54,305 nucleotides of DNA from Acinetobacter lwoffii. GTDB lineage: Bacteria; Pseudomonadota; Gammaproteobacteria; Pseudomonadales; Moraxellaceae. Below are positions 8,456-17,351 of this stretch, piece after piece. Within the stretch, counting starts at the first letter, position 1. Every line of letters begins with the position of its first letter. The notes beneath the pieces are model-generated. The model searched no databases. It had not been told where the DNA came from and saw only the letters and a list, made by a program, of their open reading frames with translations. A program made the position numbers and the translations under genes. The DNA is taken from assembly GCF_024129435.1 (NCBI RefSeq), contig NZ_JAMXXN010000019.1, positions 1 to 54,305 on the forward strand. Reading direction: 5' to 3'.

Positions 8456-8836
8456 ATGAAACCACGAAAAATTATTCAATTTGATCCGATCTGCAAAAAC
8501 TTTCTGTTAAAGATCACGATGCTTAAATCTTTGATGAATTGTGGCGAGCTATGGGGCGCATATCACCAAGGCTGGGCGATGATGCGTGACCAGGAAGACT
8601 GCATCTTCCCATTCTGGCTCAATCCGCTGGATGCTAAAAATTATGCCCAGCAGCATTGGCCGGATTACATCCCGCGTAAAATCAATTCTGAAGATTTTGA
8701 AAATGCATTATTGCCGACCCTGTCGCGACTGAATGTTACGCCAGCCCTGTTCAACACCAATGGAACCAAACTCAAACTGACTGCTGCACAGATGCGTCAT
8801 CTGTTTTTTTCGCAACAAAGACTGCACATTGCTTAA
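8456..8836 (+). CDS. DUF2750 domain protein
   Basis: The 126 residues match the pattern of the DUF2750 family: a helix with LW (GELWGAYHQGWAMM, about 29-42), then CIFPFWLNPLDAKNYA with an aromatic and proline-rich strand, and a C-terminal half with IPRKINSEDF. These are small cytoplasmic proteins of unknown role. No Shine-Dalgarno sequence precedes the first ATG; an internal ATG at 8519 is equally unsupported, so the start is uncertain by about 21 codons. The gene stands alone between a terminator and the CBS gene. Confidence 0.7.
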   Translation: MKPRKIIQFDPICKNFLLKITMLKSLMNCGELWGAYHQGWAMMRDQEDCIFPFWLNPLDAKNYAQQHWPDYIPRKINSEDFENALLPTLSRLNVTPALFNTNGTKLKLTAAQMRHLFFSQQRLHIA

Positions 8837-8940
8837 ATAACATGCTATTTATAAAGACTAAAACCTAAACACTTAGAGATGTTCAGGTTGAATACATACT
8901 CTAGGATTAATAATAAATTAACCAATAAGGATGATTAAGC

Positions 8941-9372
8941 ATGACCAATGTGGCACAGGTGCTCAGTGAAAAAATGCATCAAGCTATTTATACCATCCGT
9001 CCAGATTCTACTGTTTTAGAAGCCATCACCTTGATGGCGGATAAAGGAATCGGGGCGCTTGTGGTAACCCATGAAGACAATGTGGTGGGGATTTTGTCAG
9101 AGCGGGATTACACGCGTAAGATCGCCCTGATGCAAAGAACCTCATTCGACACCACTGTCAATGAGATCATGACCTCTAAAGTGATTACCGTAAATACAGC
9201 TACTAGCGTAGAAGACTGTTTATCTCTGATGACTGAACGCCACCTACGCCACTTACCCGTAGTCGAACATGAAAAACTGATCGGTCTGATTTCAATTGGG
9301 GATTTGGTCAAAGCCGCCATGGATGACCAACGCAAATTAATTGAACAGTTACAGCAATATATTTCAGGTTAA
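8941..9372 (+). CDS. Two-CBS-domain protein
   Basis: The 143 residues consist of two CBS domains in tandem (about 8-65 and 75-135), forming one Bateman module. Typical turns are ADKGIGALVVTHEDNVVGILSERD in the first domain and RHLRHLPVVEHEKLIGLISIGD in the second. Such stand-alone modules bind adenosine nucleotides and act as energy or redox sensors on partner proteins. No catalytic domain is attached. The gene is followed by a bidirectional terminator shared with trpB. Confidence 0.88.
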   Translation: MTNVAQVLSEKMHQAIYTIRPDSTVLEAITLMADKGIGALVVTHEDNVVGILSERDYTRKIALMQRTSFDTTVNEIMTSKVITVNTATSVEDCLSLMTERHLRHLPVVEHEKLIGLISIGDLVKAAMDDQRKLIEQLQQYISG

Positions 9373-9450
9373 AACACCATCTAGCTTTCTCTAAGGCATT
9401 TGAAGATCACTTAAGTGACACCAAGATAAAGTTTTATATCTGATCCATAA

Positions 9451-9479
9451 AAAATCCCGGTACGTGTACCGGGATTTTC
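9451..9479. terminator. Bidirectional terminator between CBS gene and trpB
   Basis: AAAATCCCGGTAC and GTACCGGGATTTT form a near-perfect hairpin with A and T ends. It sits between convergent genes ending at 9372 (+) and 9502 (-). Confidence 0.9.
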
Positions 9480-9501
9480 TAGATTAACCTTCTGAATAAA
9501 A

Positions 9502-10710
9502 TCAGTTGAGACCTAATTTTTCTGCAGCGTAATCTGAGTCTTTATCACCACGACCCGATAAGTTCACTACAATCTTGGTATCTTTTGGCAGTTTCCCTGC
9601 TTCACGAATGGCCCAAGCCACCGCATGTGAGCTTTCTAATGCAGGTACAATGCCTTCTACGCGTGACAAGGTCATGAATGCATCCAGACATTCCTGATCG
9701 GTCGCAGTCGTATACTCGACCCGCCCCAAATCTTTCAGCAAACTATGCTGTGGCCCCACACCTGGATAATCCAGACCAGAAGCAATTGAATGCACTGGCA
9801 ATGGCTCGCCTTGTTCATCTTCCAGAACATAACAGGCCATACCATGTAACTGGCTCGGCTTACCTAGAGTTAAAGTAGCTGAATGCATATCGGTATCTAA
9901 ACCATGACCTGCTGGCTCAACGCCAACCAGCTTCACATCCGGTTCATTTAAAAATGCAGTGAATGCGCCGACTGCATTAGAACCACCACCAACACAAGCA
10001 ACGATATAATCAGGATTTGTACCGAAACGCTCATTGGCCTGAACTTTAATTTCATCGCCAATAATCGACTGAAAATCACGTACCATCATCGGGAATGGGT
10101 GCGGTCCAACCACCGAACCAATGGCATAGATGTAGTTTTTCGGGTCTTTTAAATATTCTTCAAAAGCACTGTCGACTGCATCTTTGAGTGTGGCTGTACC
10201 GCGAGTCACAGAAATCAGTTTGGCACCCAGAATTTTCATTTTCACGACATTTGGATGTTCTTTTTCAACATCCACTTGACCCATATGAATTTCACATGGA
10301 ATACCCACCAAGGCACATGCAGTTGCCAAAGCAACACCATGCTGGCCGGCACCGGTTTCTGCAATAACTTTGGTTTTACCCATATATTTGGCAAGTAGTG
10401 CTTCACCCAGACAGTGGTTGATCTTGTGCGCCCCGGTATGGTTCAGGTCTTCACGTTTTAAATAAATCTGTGCTCCACCGAGCTGCTCAGAAAGGCGTTT
10501 GGCATGAAATAGTGGACTTGGACGACCGACGTAATGAGCAAATAGGTCTTTCAGTTCATTCTGAAACTCTTCAGTCTGACGAATTTCCTGATAGGCCACA
10601 TTAATATCATCCATGGCCTGTTTCAGATCGGGTGGAATAAACTGACCGCCATACTGACCAAAAAAACCCTCTTCATTCGGTAACGCAATACCATTAATTT
10701 GATGAGCCAT
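9502..10710 (-). CDS. trpB: Tryptophan synthase beta chain paralogue
   Basis: This PLP enzyme of the TrpB family would join indole and serine to give tryptophan. With the ATG at 10710 (AGG seven bases upstream) it has 402 residues; an ATG two codons earlier has poor spacing. Conserved features are [23 protein letters not shown] with the Schiff-base lysine near 96, the catalytic glutamate in AETGAGQHG near 118, the phosphate loop GGGSN at 241-245 and SGRGDKD near the end. HKINH replaces the usual HKINN, and several nearby positions ([12 protein letters not shown]) differ from canonical TrpB. No trpA is adjacent, so it may be a second, stand-alone TrpB rather than the biosynthetic partner of TrpA. 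Confidence 0.88.
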   Translation of the reverse strand: MAHQINGIALPNEEGFFGQYGGQFIPPDLKQAMDDINVAYQEIRQTEEFQNELKDLFAHYVGRPSPLFHAKRLSEQLGGAQIYLKREDLNHTGAHKINHCLGEALLAKYMGKTKVIAETGAGQHGVALATACALVGIPCEIHMGQVDVEKEHPNVVKMKILGAKLISVTRGTATLKDAVDSAFEEYLKDPKNYIYAIGSVVGPHPFPMMVRDFQSIIGDEIKVQANERFGTNPDYIVACVGGGSNAVGAFTAFLNEPDVKLVGVEPAGHGLDTDMHSATLTLGKPSQLHGMACYVLEDEQGEPLPVHSIASGLDYPGVGPQHSLLKDLGRVEYTTATDQECLDAFMTLSRVEGIVPALESSHAVAWAIREAGKLPKDTKIVVNLSGRGDKDSDYAAEKLGLN

Positions 10711-10743
10711 AATCATGCCTGAAATTTTAAATAAGAGATAATG

Positions 10744-10802
10744 AGTGACTTTATACTAGAATAATTTGTTTTAAATCACTAATAACTCTAACTAAAGTCA
10801 CT
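10744..10802 (-). promoter_or_regulatory. Three AGTGAyTTwA motifs upstream of trpB
   Basis: AGTGACTTTA occurs at 10744-10753 on the plus strand and at 10793-10802 on the minus strand. AGTGATTTAA lies at 10771-10780 on the minus strand. The two minus-strand copies start 22 bases apart, about two helical turns. The cluster lies 34-92 bases upstream of the trpB start, where a regulator would act. The binding protein is unknown. Confidence 0.4.
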
Positions 10803-10817
10803 TATAGATAAATGGAA

Positions 10818-12005
10818 TTAACGCGCCAGATATTTAGTCATGTCTTCAATGCCTTTCAGCGTCATTGGAAACATATGATTTTCAAATATTTGCTGGATCA
10901 GACCAATAGTATGGGTGTAATGCCAGTATTTTTCTTCTTCAGGATTCAGCCAAGCGGTTTTATCAAAATGCTGACGTAGACGCTGCAACCAAACTTGCCC
11001 AGCCTCATCATTCATATATTCAACCGAACCACCGACAGAATTCAGCTCATACGGCGCCATACTGGCATCACCGACCACAATCACCCGGTAATCACGGCCA
11101 TAGGTATTGAGTAAATCCCAGGTATTCATACGTGAACTGGAACGACGAACATTGTCTTTCCAGACATAGTCATACAGACAGTTATGGAAATAAAAATATT
11201 CCAGGGTTTTGAATTCGGTTTTCGCAGCACTGAACAGCTTTTCACACTGAGCAATATGCGCATCCATCGAACCACCGATATCAAACAGCATTAAAACTTT
11301 AATACGGTTACGACGCTCTGGCACCAACTGCACATCCAGAATGCCCTGCTTGGCCGTTTCACGAATGGTGCCGTCAATATCCAGTTCTTCTGCTGCACCC
11401 TGACGGGCAAATTTTCGTAGACGGCGCAATGCCATCTGCATCTGGCGACTTCCTAAAATCTGTTCATCATCCAGATTGCGGTATTGACGCTGCTCCCAGA
11501 CTTTCACCGCAGAACGCTTACGCCCCGGCCCGCCAATACGCACACCTTCGGGATGATCGCCATAGGCACCAAAGGGTGAAGTGCCACCGGTACCAACCAT
11601 CTTGTTACCGCCCTGATGTTTTTTATGCTGTTCGCGCAGACGCTCTTCCAGCATTTTCATCAGTTCTTCCAGCGATCCGGCCTTTTTCAGCTCTTCGCGC
11701 TGCTCCGGGGTCAGATGCTTCTCGAGCAATTCGAGATCGAACCAGTCTTTGGGCAGCTTATGCACCTGATTTAGCAAGTCATCCAGATCAAAGGTCGCGA
11801 TACCATCAAAATAGTCTTTCATGGCGCGATCGAACTTGTCGAAATAGCGCTCGTCTTTGACCATTACAGTTTTGGCCAGCTGATAGAACTCGTCCTGATC
11901 GGCAAAGACCAGACCTGCAGCAACTGCCTGATTCAGGTCAATCAATTCGCGGGTCGATACCGGTACACCGTATTTGCGTAAGGTATAAAACAGTCGCACA
12001 AACAT
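10818..12005 (-). CDS. VWA (CoxE-like) domain protein
   Basis: The 395-residue cytoplasmic protein has a helical, charged N-terminal half (to about 200) and a von Willebrand factor A domain with the metal-site strand LMLFDIGGSMDAH around 238-250. The usual DxSxS reads DIGGS, so one serine ligand is replaced by glycine; VVVGDASM supplies a later acidic site. It is paired with the MoxR ATPase gene immediately upstream, which ends 13 bases before this start. MoxR-VWA pairs act as chaperone-like remodelling machines for metalloenzymes or large complexes. The client here is unknown. Confidence 0.88.
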   Translation of the reverse strand: MFVRLFYTLRKYGVPVSTRELIDLNQAVAAGLVFADQDEFYQLAKTVMVKDERYFDKFDRAMKDYFDGIATFDLDDLLNQVHKLPKDWFDLELLEKHLTPEQREELKKAGSLEELMKMLEERLREQHKKHQGGNKMVGTGGTSPFGAYGDHPEGVRIGGPGRKRSAVKVWEQRQYRNLDDEQILGSRQMQMALRRLRKFARQGAAEELDIDGTIRETAKQGILDVQLVPERRNRIKVLMLFDIGGSMDAHIAQCEKLFSAAKTEFKTLEYFYFHNCLYDYVWKDNVRRSSSRMNTWDLLNTYGRDYRVIVVGDASMAPYELNSVGGSVEYMNDEAGQVWLQRLRQHFDKTAWLNPEEEKYWHYTHTIGLIQQIFENHMFPMTLKGIEDMTKYLAR

Positions 12006-12018
12006 GCGTGTTTCTCCC

Positions 12019-12870
12019 TTAACGACGTGACATAAATGCTAGACGTTCGAGCAACTGCACATCTTGCTCATTCTTGATTAATGCACCGTACAAAGGTGGA
12101 ATTGCTTTAGATTTATCAGTATTGCGCAGAATATCTTCCGGCATGTCGTCAGCCATGAGTAGACTGAGCCAGTCGATCAGTTCAGACGTTGAAGGTGGTT
12201 TTTTTAAACCCGGAATCTGGCGCAATTTAAAGAAAACCTGTAAGGCTTCATTCACCAGTGTGGTCGAGATATTGGCAAAATGCACATCAATGATTTCACG
12301 CATGGTGGCTTCATCTGGGAATTCGATGTAATGGAAGAAGCAACGACGCAGGAAAGCATCTGGCAATTCTTTTTCATTATTTGAGGTAATGATCACGATT
12401 GGGCGCTGAGTTGCGGTAATGGTCTCGCCTGTCTCGTACACATAGAACGACATTTTATCGAGTTCATGCAGCAAGTCATTTGGAAACTCGATGTCTGCCT
12501 TGTCAATTTCATCAATCAGCAGAACACAGCGTTCTTCACTGGTAAATGCTTCCCACAATTTGCCCGGCTTGATGTAGTTCTTGATGTCATAGACACGGTC
12601 ATCACCCAACTGGCTATCGCGCAAGCGCGATACTGCATCATATTCATACAGACCTTGCTGTGCTTTGGTAGTAGACTTGATGTGCCAGGTGATCAGTTCC
12701 AAACCCAGACTTTCTGCAACTTGCTCGGCCAGTAAAGTCTTACCTGTACCCGGCTCCCCTTTGACCAGCAACGGTTTTTGCAAACTGCGTGCAGCTTTCA
12801 CCGCAAGTTTTAAACTGTCAGTCGCGATGTACTGATCGGTACCTGAAAATTGTTGAATATCAGCAGACAT
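12019..12870 (-). CDS. MoxR family AAA+ ATPase
   Basis: This 283-residue AAA+ ATPase has a Walker A GEPGTGKT at 38-45, a Walker B LLIDEID at about 117-123, a sensor-1 region IIITSNNEKELPDAFLRRC near 175-193 with the arginine finger, and a C-terminal lid domain. MoxR proteins form hexamers and work with VWA-domain proteins such as the gene just downstream to activate or assemble enzyme complexes. The two genes are separated by 13 bases and clearly form one transcription unit. No signal sequence is present. The substrate of this pair cannot be read from the context, since neighbours are unrelated housekeeping genes. Confidence 0.92.
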   Translation of the reverse strand: MSADIQQFSGTDQYIATDSLKLAVKAARSLQKPLLVKGEPGTGKTLLAEQVAESLGLELITWHIKSTTKAQQGLYEYDAVSRLRDSQLGDDRVYDIKNYIKPGKLWEAFTSEERCVLLIDEIDKADIEFPNDLLHELDKMSFYVYETGETITATQRPIVIITSNNEKELPDAFLRRCFFHYIEFPDEATMREIIDVHFANISTTLVNEALQVFFKLRQIPGLKKPPSTSELIDWLSLLMADDMPEDILRNTDKSKAIPPLYGALIKNEQDVQLLERLAFMSRR

Positions 12871-12891
12871 GATTGAACCTTATTTTTTTAC

Positions 12892-13275
12892 TTACAGCGG
12901 TGAACTTTTCTCGTGAACACGAATATTGCTTTTGTTCGACACATAAGTCGACCAGCAATAGCCAATCACAGATCCGATCCCAATGACAAATAAAATAAGT
13001 GACGCATTAATCCAAACCAGGGATTGCTCTTTGGTCAACACCCCAAATAACAGACCGAAGATCGCAGGTGCAATAGAAGCATTCGCCCCCTCAGATACCG
13101 TCGGTGTCAACAGAATGGCAAAGGCCACAATCCACAAAAAACCGCCCATAGGTTTAGGTAGACGTTTGGTTACGCCATACCAGCACCATAAAGCAATCAG
13201 GCTGCCGAGCAAATAAACTGCTACGGCAATGCTCTGTTCAGGAATTGAGTCTAATACAGCCACATAACCATTCAT
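12892..13275 (-). CDS. Integral membrane protein, unknown
   Basis: The 127 residues form about four hydrophobic segments: roughly 15-35, 45-60, 66-82 and 88-110. The tail is hydrophilic and ends KSSPL. I recognise no family. The gene sits 21 bases upstream of moxR and 21 bases downstream of ycgL on the same strand, so it is probably part of a ycgL-membrane protein-moxR-vwa transcript. A role connected with the MoxR pair is possible but unsupported. Confidence 0.65.
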   Translation of the reverse strand: MNGYVAVLDSIPEQSIAVAVYLLGSLIALWCWYGVTKRLPKPMGGFLWIVAFAILLTPTVSEGANASIAPAIFGLLFGVLTKEQSLVWINASLILFVIGIGSVIGYCWSTYVSNKSNIRVHEKSSPL

Positions 13276-13296
13276 TTCACAACTCCTGAATTAACA

Positions 13297-13602
13297 TTAA
13301 GCACCGCGTAAACCTTCTGGTGCGACCGCATTTGGATCAATCAAGCCCTCTGGCGGCATTTGCAGGAAGAAACCGCGAGTTTCAATAGAATCCATAACAT
13401 GCAAGACATTGGCACGTGCCAGTTTACGTGATTCACTTAATTCAAGATGCATGACAAAAGTCGCACGTCCAAATGCTGCCTGTACTGCTTCAGTTAATAC
13501 ACTTAAAGGCTCGAATGTTTCAGCTTCGCTTTCATTCGCAGGACGCGCCACATACAGATACATTTCACTTTTTTTGCTGGATTTGTAGATAGACACTTGC
13601 AT
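13297..13602 (-). CDS. YcgL domain protein
   Basis: The 101-residue protein matches the YcgL (UPF0745) family found only in gammaproteobacteria: N-terminal [13 protein letters not shown], the middle segment [21 protein letters not shown] (about 44-64) and the C-terminal [11 protein letters not shown]. The structure of the E. coli relative is a small alpha/beta fold; its function is not established. It follows rnd (ending at 13733) on the same strand, and ycgL is known to neighbour rnd in other gammaproteobacteria, which supports both calls. Confidence 0.88.
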   Translation of the reverse strand: MQVSIYKSSKKSEMYLYVARPANESEAETFEPLSVLTEAVQAAFGRATFVMHLELSESRKLARANVLHVMDSIETRGFFLQMPPEGLIDPNAVAPEGLRGA

Positions 13603-13732
13603 ATTTCAAACGACTTTTCTGGAAAAACAACCGCAAGGATACATCAAAAAAAAGACAGAAACATTAGCCACGTCTCATGCATCAGTCGTGATTTTGTATA
13701 ATTGCTTTTTCTTTAACCAATCCTGCAACCAA

Positions 13733-14875
13733 TCACTCGCTGACTTTCATCTGGGTAGACAGATAAGATTCATCCTGATGCAATACCTGAATCAGTGGCT
13801 GAGTTAATAACTCATAGCGCCAGCCAAGTAGATAATCCGGCAGATCCTGCTCGTCCTTATGAAAGACTACATGCTGATACAAGGCATTCAGCCATTTCTT
13901 ACGCATCAGGACTTCTTTCGGAATTGAGGTTTCATTGACGACATTCTGAATAATTGAATCAATTTTTTCGCCGATATCTTTGGAAGAATGGCGAATTGGA
14001 CGTGCCAGACGTAAAGGCCAGTTTGCCGGCTCCGGCAGGAATTTCAGTAAATCTAAAATGGTTTTGCCATGCTCACGAACCACATTCGAACGAATGTCTT
14101 TCACATGACTCAGCTGGAAATTATTGCGCGGGAATTTTTCCACCAGATCAATCATGCTGGCATTTTTCAAAATGAAACTGCGTGGCTGATTCAGTGCTTT
14201 GGCAATCTGATCACGCCAAACCATTAATTGCTGCAATTGCATCAGCTGACGGCGTGAATGCCGGTAATTGCCGACATCCTGATACAACAAGGCAGTTGGG
14301 GTATCTTCGCCAATTTCCTGAGTCAGAAAACGGCAATCTTGCAAGGCAAAATCCAGCAGATCTTTCGAATCCAGATCCTGTTTAATTTTCTCTGACAGTT
14401 GCACCAGATAATGCACATCATTGGCAGCATAGAGCAACTGTTCGGAACTGAGTGGACGCGCCAACCAGTCAGAACGGGTCTGGTCTTTTTCGATATCGAC
14501 TTCCAGCATCTGCTTCAATGCATTTTGATAGCTGACTTGCAGACCATGCCCAAGAAAAGACATGCCAACCTGAGTGTCAAATACATTACTCAGCGATTTC
14601 TTCTGGGTATAGTGATAGATCAGGTCGATATCTTCACTACAAGCGTGAAAAATATTCTGCTGTGCGTTAAAAATTTTATTAAGGAACTCAGTCAGATCCA
14701 GCGTGGTTCCATCCAACAAATAGACCTTGTTGTCTACGTTAATCTGAAAAACACCCAGCTTAGGCCATAAGGTATCAACCTTGATAAACTCGGTATCCAG
14801 CCCATAAACTGAATTCTGATCCATCAGCTTCAGTACATGAGTTAAGTCGTTTTGATGTTGAATAAATTGAAACAT
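13733..14875 (-). CDS. rnd: Ribonuclease D
   Basis: RNase D is a 3'-5' exoribonuclease that trims tRNA and other small RNA 3' ends. The 380 residues carry the DEDDy exonuclease core: YGLDTEF (D27, E29), a middle aspartate in CSEDIDLIYHY near 80-90 and YAANDVHYL near 149-157 with the catalytic tyrosine and aspartate. An HRDC domain follows (about 210-290, with MQLQQLMVWRDQIA). The length is close to that of E. coli Rnd (375). ycgL is immediately downstream. A short dyad (ATAGATC and GATCTAT, 14903-14926) lies upstream without a T tract. Confidence 0.95.
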   Translation of the reverse strand: MFQFIQHQNDLTHVLKLMDQNSVYGLDTEFIKVDTLWPKLGVFQINVDNKVYLLDGTTLDLTEFLNKIFNAQQNIFHACSEDIDLIYHYTQKKSLSNVFDTQVGMSFLGHGLQVSYQNALKQMLEVDIEKDQTRSDWLARPLSSEQLLYAANDVHYLVQLSEKIKQDLDSKDLLDFALQDCRFLTQEIGEDTPTALLYQDVGNYRHSRRQLMQLQQLMVWRDQIAKALNQPRSFILKNASMIDLVEKFPRNNFQLSHVKDIRSNVVREHGKTILDLLKFLPEPANWPLRLARPIRHSSKDIGEKIDSIIQNVVNETSIPKEVLMRKKWLNALYQHVVFHKDEQDLPDYLLGWRYELLTQPLIQVLHQDESYLSTQMKVSE

Positions 14876-15053
14876 AGAACTGAGTCTAAGATTAGATTCT
14901 CGATAGATCCATATTAACTGATCTATAGAATTTTTGTATAAAAAATAACGTCAATTCTGCCCTATTTCCTAAAAAATGGCGCTTACTTATCAGGATTTAT
15001 ATTCTAATTAATATCTTTTTTATATTAAAACTAACAAGATATTTAAGCTTAGC

Positions 15054-15650
15054 TTACTTCATGCGCATCCGGTTATGTACTGCCTGACTCAAGGTATGAC
15101 TGTCGACATATTCCAGCTCACCACCTTGTGGTACGCCCTGGGCAATTCGGGTCATCTGGATCGGCAAATGCTTACTGGCCTCAACCAGATAATGCGCCGT
15201 AGCCTGACCTTCTACCGTGGCATTGGTTGCCAGAATCACTTCTTTCACCTGACCATTGGCCAAACGATGCAATAAGTACGGAATACCGATTTCTTCGGGA
15301 CCAATACCATCCAGTGGCGATAAATGTCCGCCCAATACATGATATTTACCTCTGAAACTACCACTTTGCTCAATCGCCATGACATCTGCAGGTGATTCCA
15401 CTACACAGAGCAGTTCATCATCACGATCCAGAGAGCTGCAAATATTGCAGACTTCGTCTTCGGTCAGAGAATGACAGACTGAACATTCATGAATGTGATT
15501 GGTTGCCTCAGTCAGCGCATGTGCCAGACCAATAGCACCCTCACGATTTTTCATGATCATATGCAATGCCATACGTTGAGCCGATTTTGGCCCAACGCTT
15601 GGCAAAATGCGTAATGCTTGAACGAGTTGATCAAAACGATCACTAAACAT
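15054..15650 (-). CDS. recR: Recombination mediator RecR
   Basis: RecR works with RecF and RecO to load RecA at gaps. With the ATG at 15650 (AAGGA ten bases upstream, overlapping the ybaB stop) it has 198 residues, the standard RecR length; a start 10 codons earlier would overlap ybaB and is less likely. The protein has a helix-hairpin-helix (LPSVGPKSAQRMA, about 16-28), a four-cysteine zinc finger (C56, C59, C68, C71) and a Toprim domain (about 79-175) with VVESPADVMAIE. It lies directly downstream of ybaB, the usual arrangement. Confidence 0.96.
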   Translation of the reverse strand: MFSDRFDQLVQALRILPSVGPKSAQRMALHMIMKNREGAIGLAHALTEATNHIHECSVCHSLTEDEVCNICSSLDRDDELLCVVESPADVMAIEQSGSFRGKYHVLGGHLSPLDGIGPEEIGIPYLLHRLANGQVKEVILATNATVEGQATAHYLVEASKHLPIQMTRIAQGVPQGGELEYVDSHTLSQAVHNRMRMK

Positions 15651-15663
15651 TGCGCATTCTTCC

Positions 15664-15993
15664 TTAGAACATACCTGCAAGACCAGGCGGTAAACCCATA
15701 CCTGAGTTCGCTGCTTTCATTCTTTCGTCAGATACCACTTCTGCCTGACGTGCTGCATCATTCATTGCTGCTGCAATCAGGTCTTCGATCATGTCTGGAT
15801 CATCCTGAAGTAATTCAGGATTGATTTCGATACGCTTCACTACGTTACGGCAAGTCATGGTTACTTTCACCAGACCGCCACCCGCCTCGGCATGCACTTC
15901 AGTTTGCGCAAGCTCTTCTTTGGCTTTTTTTACGTTGTTTTCAACTTCTTTCTGCATGCGCTGAGCTTGCTGCATCAACATGTTAATGTTCAT
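15664..15993 (-). CDS. ybaB: YbaB/EbfC nucleoid-associated protein
   Basis: This 109-residue DNA-binding protein forms tweezer-like dimers that coat DNA. It shows the typical N-terminal helix [14 protein letters not shown], the strand [21 protein letters not shown] (about 37-57), then [16 protein letters not shown] and a glycine- and proline-rich tail ending GLAGMF. The order ybaB-recR is conserved in many bacteria, where dnaX often precedes. Here metZ is upstream instead, 28 bases away on the same strand. Confidence 0.95.
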   Translation of the reverse strand: MNINMLMQQAQRMQKEVENNVKKAKEELAQTEVHAEAGGGLVKVTMTCRNVVKRIEINPELLQDDPDMIEDLIAAAMNDAARQAEVVSDERMKAANSGMGLPPGLAGMF

Positions 15994-16021
15994 AAATATC
16001 TCCGAACATAAATTTATAAAA

Positions 16022-17209
16022 TTAAATCAGGTCTAAACCGCGACGAATATCCTGGATAATATCACCAATCTCTTCCAAACCAACAGATACGCGAATCAAA
16101 CCTTCGCGAATACCGGCAGCTTCTTTGGCTTCAGGCGACAATTTACCATGTGTCGTGGTTGCCGGATGGGTAATGGTCGATTTCACATCGCCCAAATTAC
16201 CGGTAATCGAGATAAACTGGGTATTGTCGATGACAGTCCATGCTTCCTCACGGCCACCTTTGACTTCAAAAGACACAATACCGCCAAAACCGCTCTGCTG
16301 TTTGGCTGCCAGTTCATGACCGACATGTTCAGGCAAGCCCGCATAATATACTTTTTCCACTTTTGGATGCTGGTTCAAAAATTCAGCCAATTGCTGTGCA
16401 CTTGCTGAATGTTCACGCATACGCAAACGTAGTGTCTCCAAGCCTTTTAGAAAAACCCAGGCATTGAATGGGCTCATTGACGGGCCGGTGGTACGGACAT
16501 AGCCGAAGATTTCTTCCAGCAGCTTATGATTACCTACCACTGCACCACCCAAGGCACGGCCCTGACCATCCAGATATTTAGTCGCAGAATACACCACCAG
16601 GTCTGCACCAAATTTGATTGGTTGTTGTAACACCGGTGTACAGAAGCTGTTATCAATCGCCAATAAAGCATCATTGGCATGCGCAATATCGGCGAGTCCC
16701 TGTATATCAGCTACTTCTGCTAAAGGATTCGATGGAGACTCAACAAAGAGAATTTTAGTTTCAGGCTTGATGGCATTTTTCCATGCATCAAGATCAGTCA
16801 AATCGACGAAATCAACACTGACACCAAATTTTGCGACATATTTTTCAAACATGGAAACCGTAGAACCGAAGACTGCACGTGAACAAATCACATGATCGCC
16901 GGCTTTTAAGAATGCCATCATCACTGCCATAATGGCTGCCATACCCGAACTGGTGGCGACGGCGCGCTCTGCACCTTCAAGTGCAGCCAGACGCTTTTCA
17001 AACATGGCAACGGTCGGATTGGTAAAGCGAGAATAGATATTGCCCGGCTCCTGGCCTGAGAATTTAGCTGCGGCTTCTGCAGCATTTTCATACACAAAAG
17101 ACGATGTTAGAAAAATCGGTTCGCCATGCTCACCTTCAAAAGTGCGGGTATGACCGGTACGAATGGCTAAAGTTTCTAATTGGTAAGAAATATCGTCTTG
17201 CTGGCTCAT
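16022..17209 (-). CDS. metZ: O-succinylhomoserine sulfhydrylase
   Basis: MetZ makes homocysteine directly from O-succinylhomoserine and sulfide, bypassing cystathionine in methionine synthesis. The 395 residues show the Cys/Met-metabolism PLP fold: YSRFTNPT near 60, SSGMAAI near 88, IDNSFCTP near 185 and [16 protein letters not shown] with the PLP lysine near 208-211. [20 protein letters not shown] at the N terminus is typical of MetZ rather than MetB or MetC. The ATG at 17209 is seven bases from GAGG; a GTG one codon earlier is too close. It leads a run with ybaB and recR. Confidence 0.93.
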   Translation of the reverse strand: MSQQDDISYQLETLAIRTGHTRTFEGEHGEPIFLTSSFVYENAAEAAAKFSGQEPGNIYSRFTNPTVAMFEKRLAALEGAERAVATSSGMAAIMAVMMAFLKAGDHVICSRAVFGSTVSMFEKYVAKFGVSVDFVDLTDLDAWKNAIKPETKILFVESPSNPLAEVADIQGLADIAHANDALLAIDNSFCTPVLQQPIKFGADLVVYSATKYLDGQGRALGGAVVGNHKLLEEIFGYVRTTGPSMSPFNAWVFLKGLETLRLRMREHSASAQQLAEFLNQHPKVEKVYYAGLPEHVGHELAAKQQSGFGGIVSFEVKGGREEAWTVIDNTQFISITGNLGDVKSTITHPATTTHGKLSPEAKEAAGIREGLIRVSVGLEEIGDIIQDIRRGLDLI

Positions 17210-17351
17210 CACTTTACCTCAGCCCTCAGGCTGCCTTTTGTAAAAATTTGCCAACATTTTGAGCGCCTAAGCTATTTCAGGTCAAGGCATAATAAGCGAT
17301 TATTGCTTAGACTTCGATCAATCCTCCCGCGGATACGGATATTTTATTTAC

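Noticed and set aside
14903..14926. Hairpin ATAGATC and GATCTAT upstream of rnd
   Set aside because: No T tract on either side and no repeated core; not called as terminator or operator.
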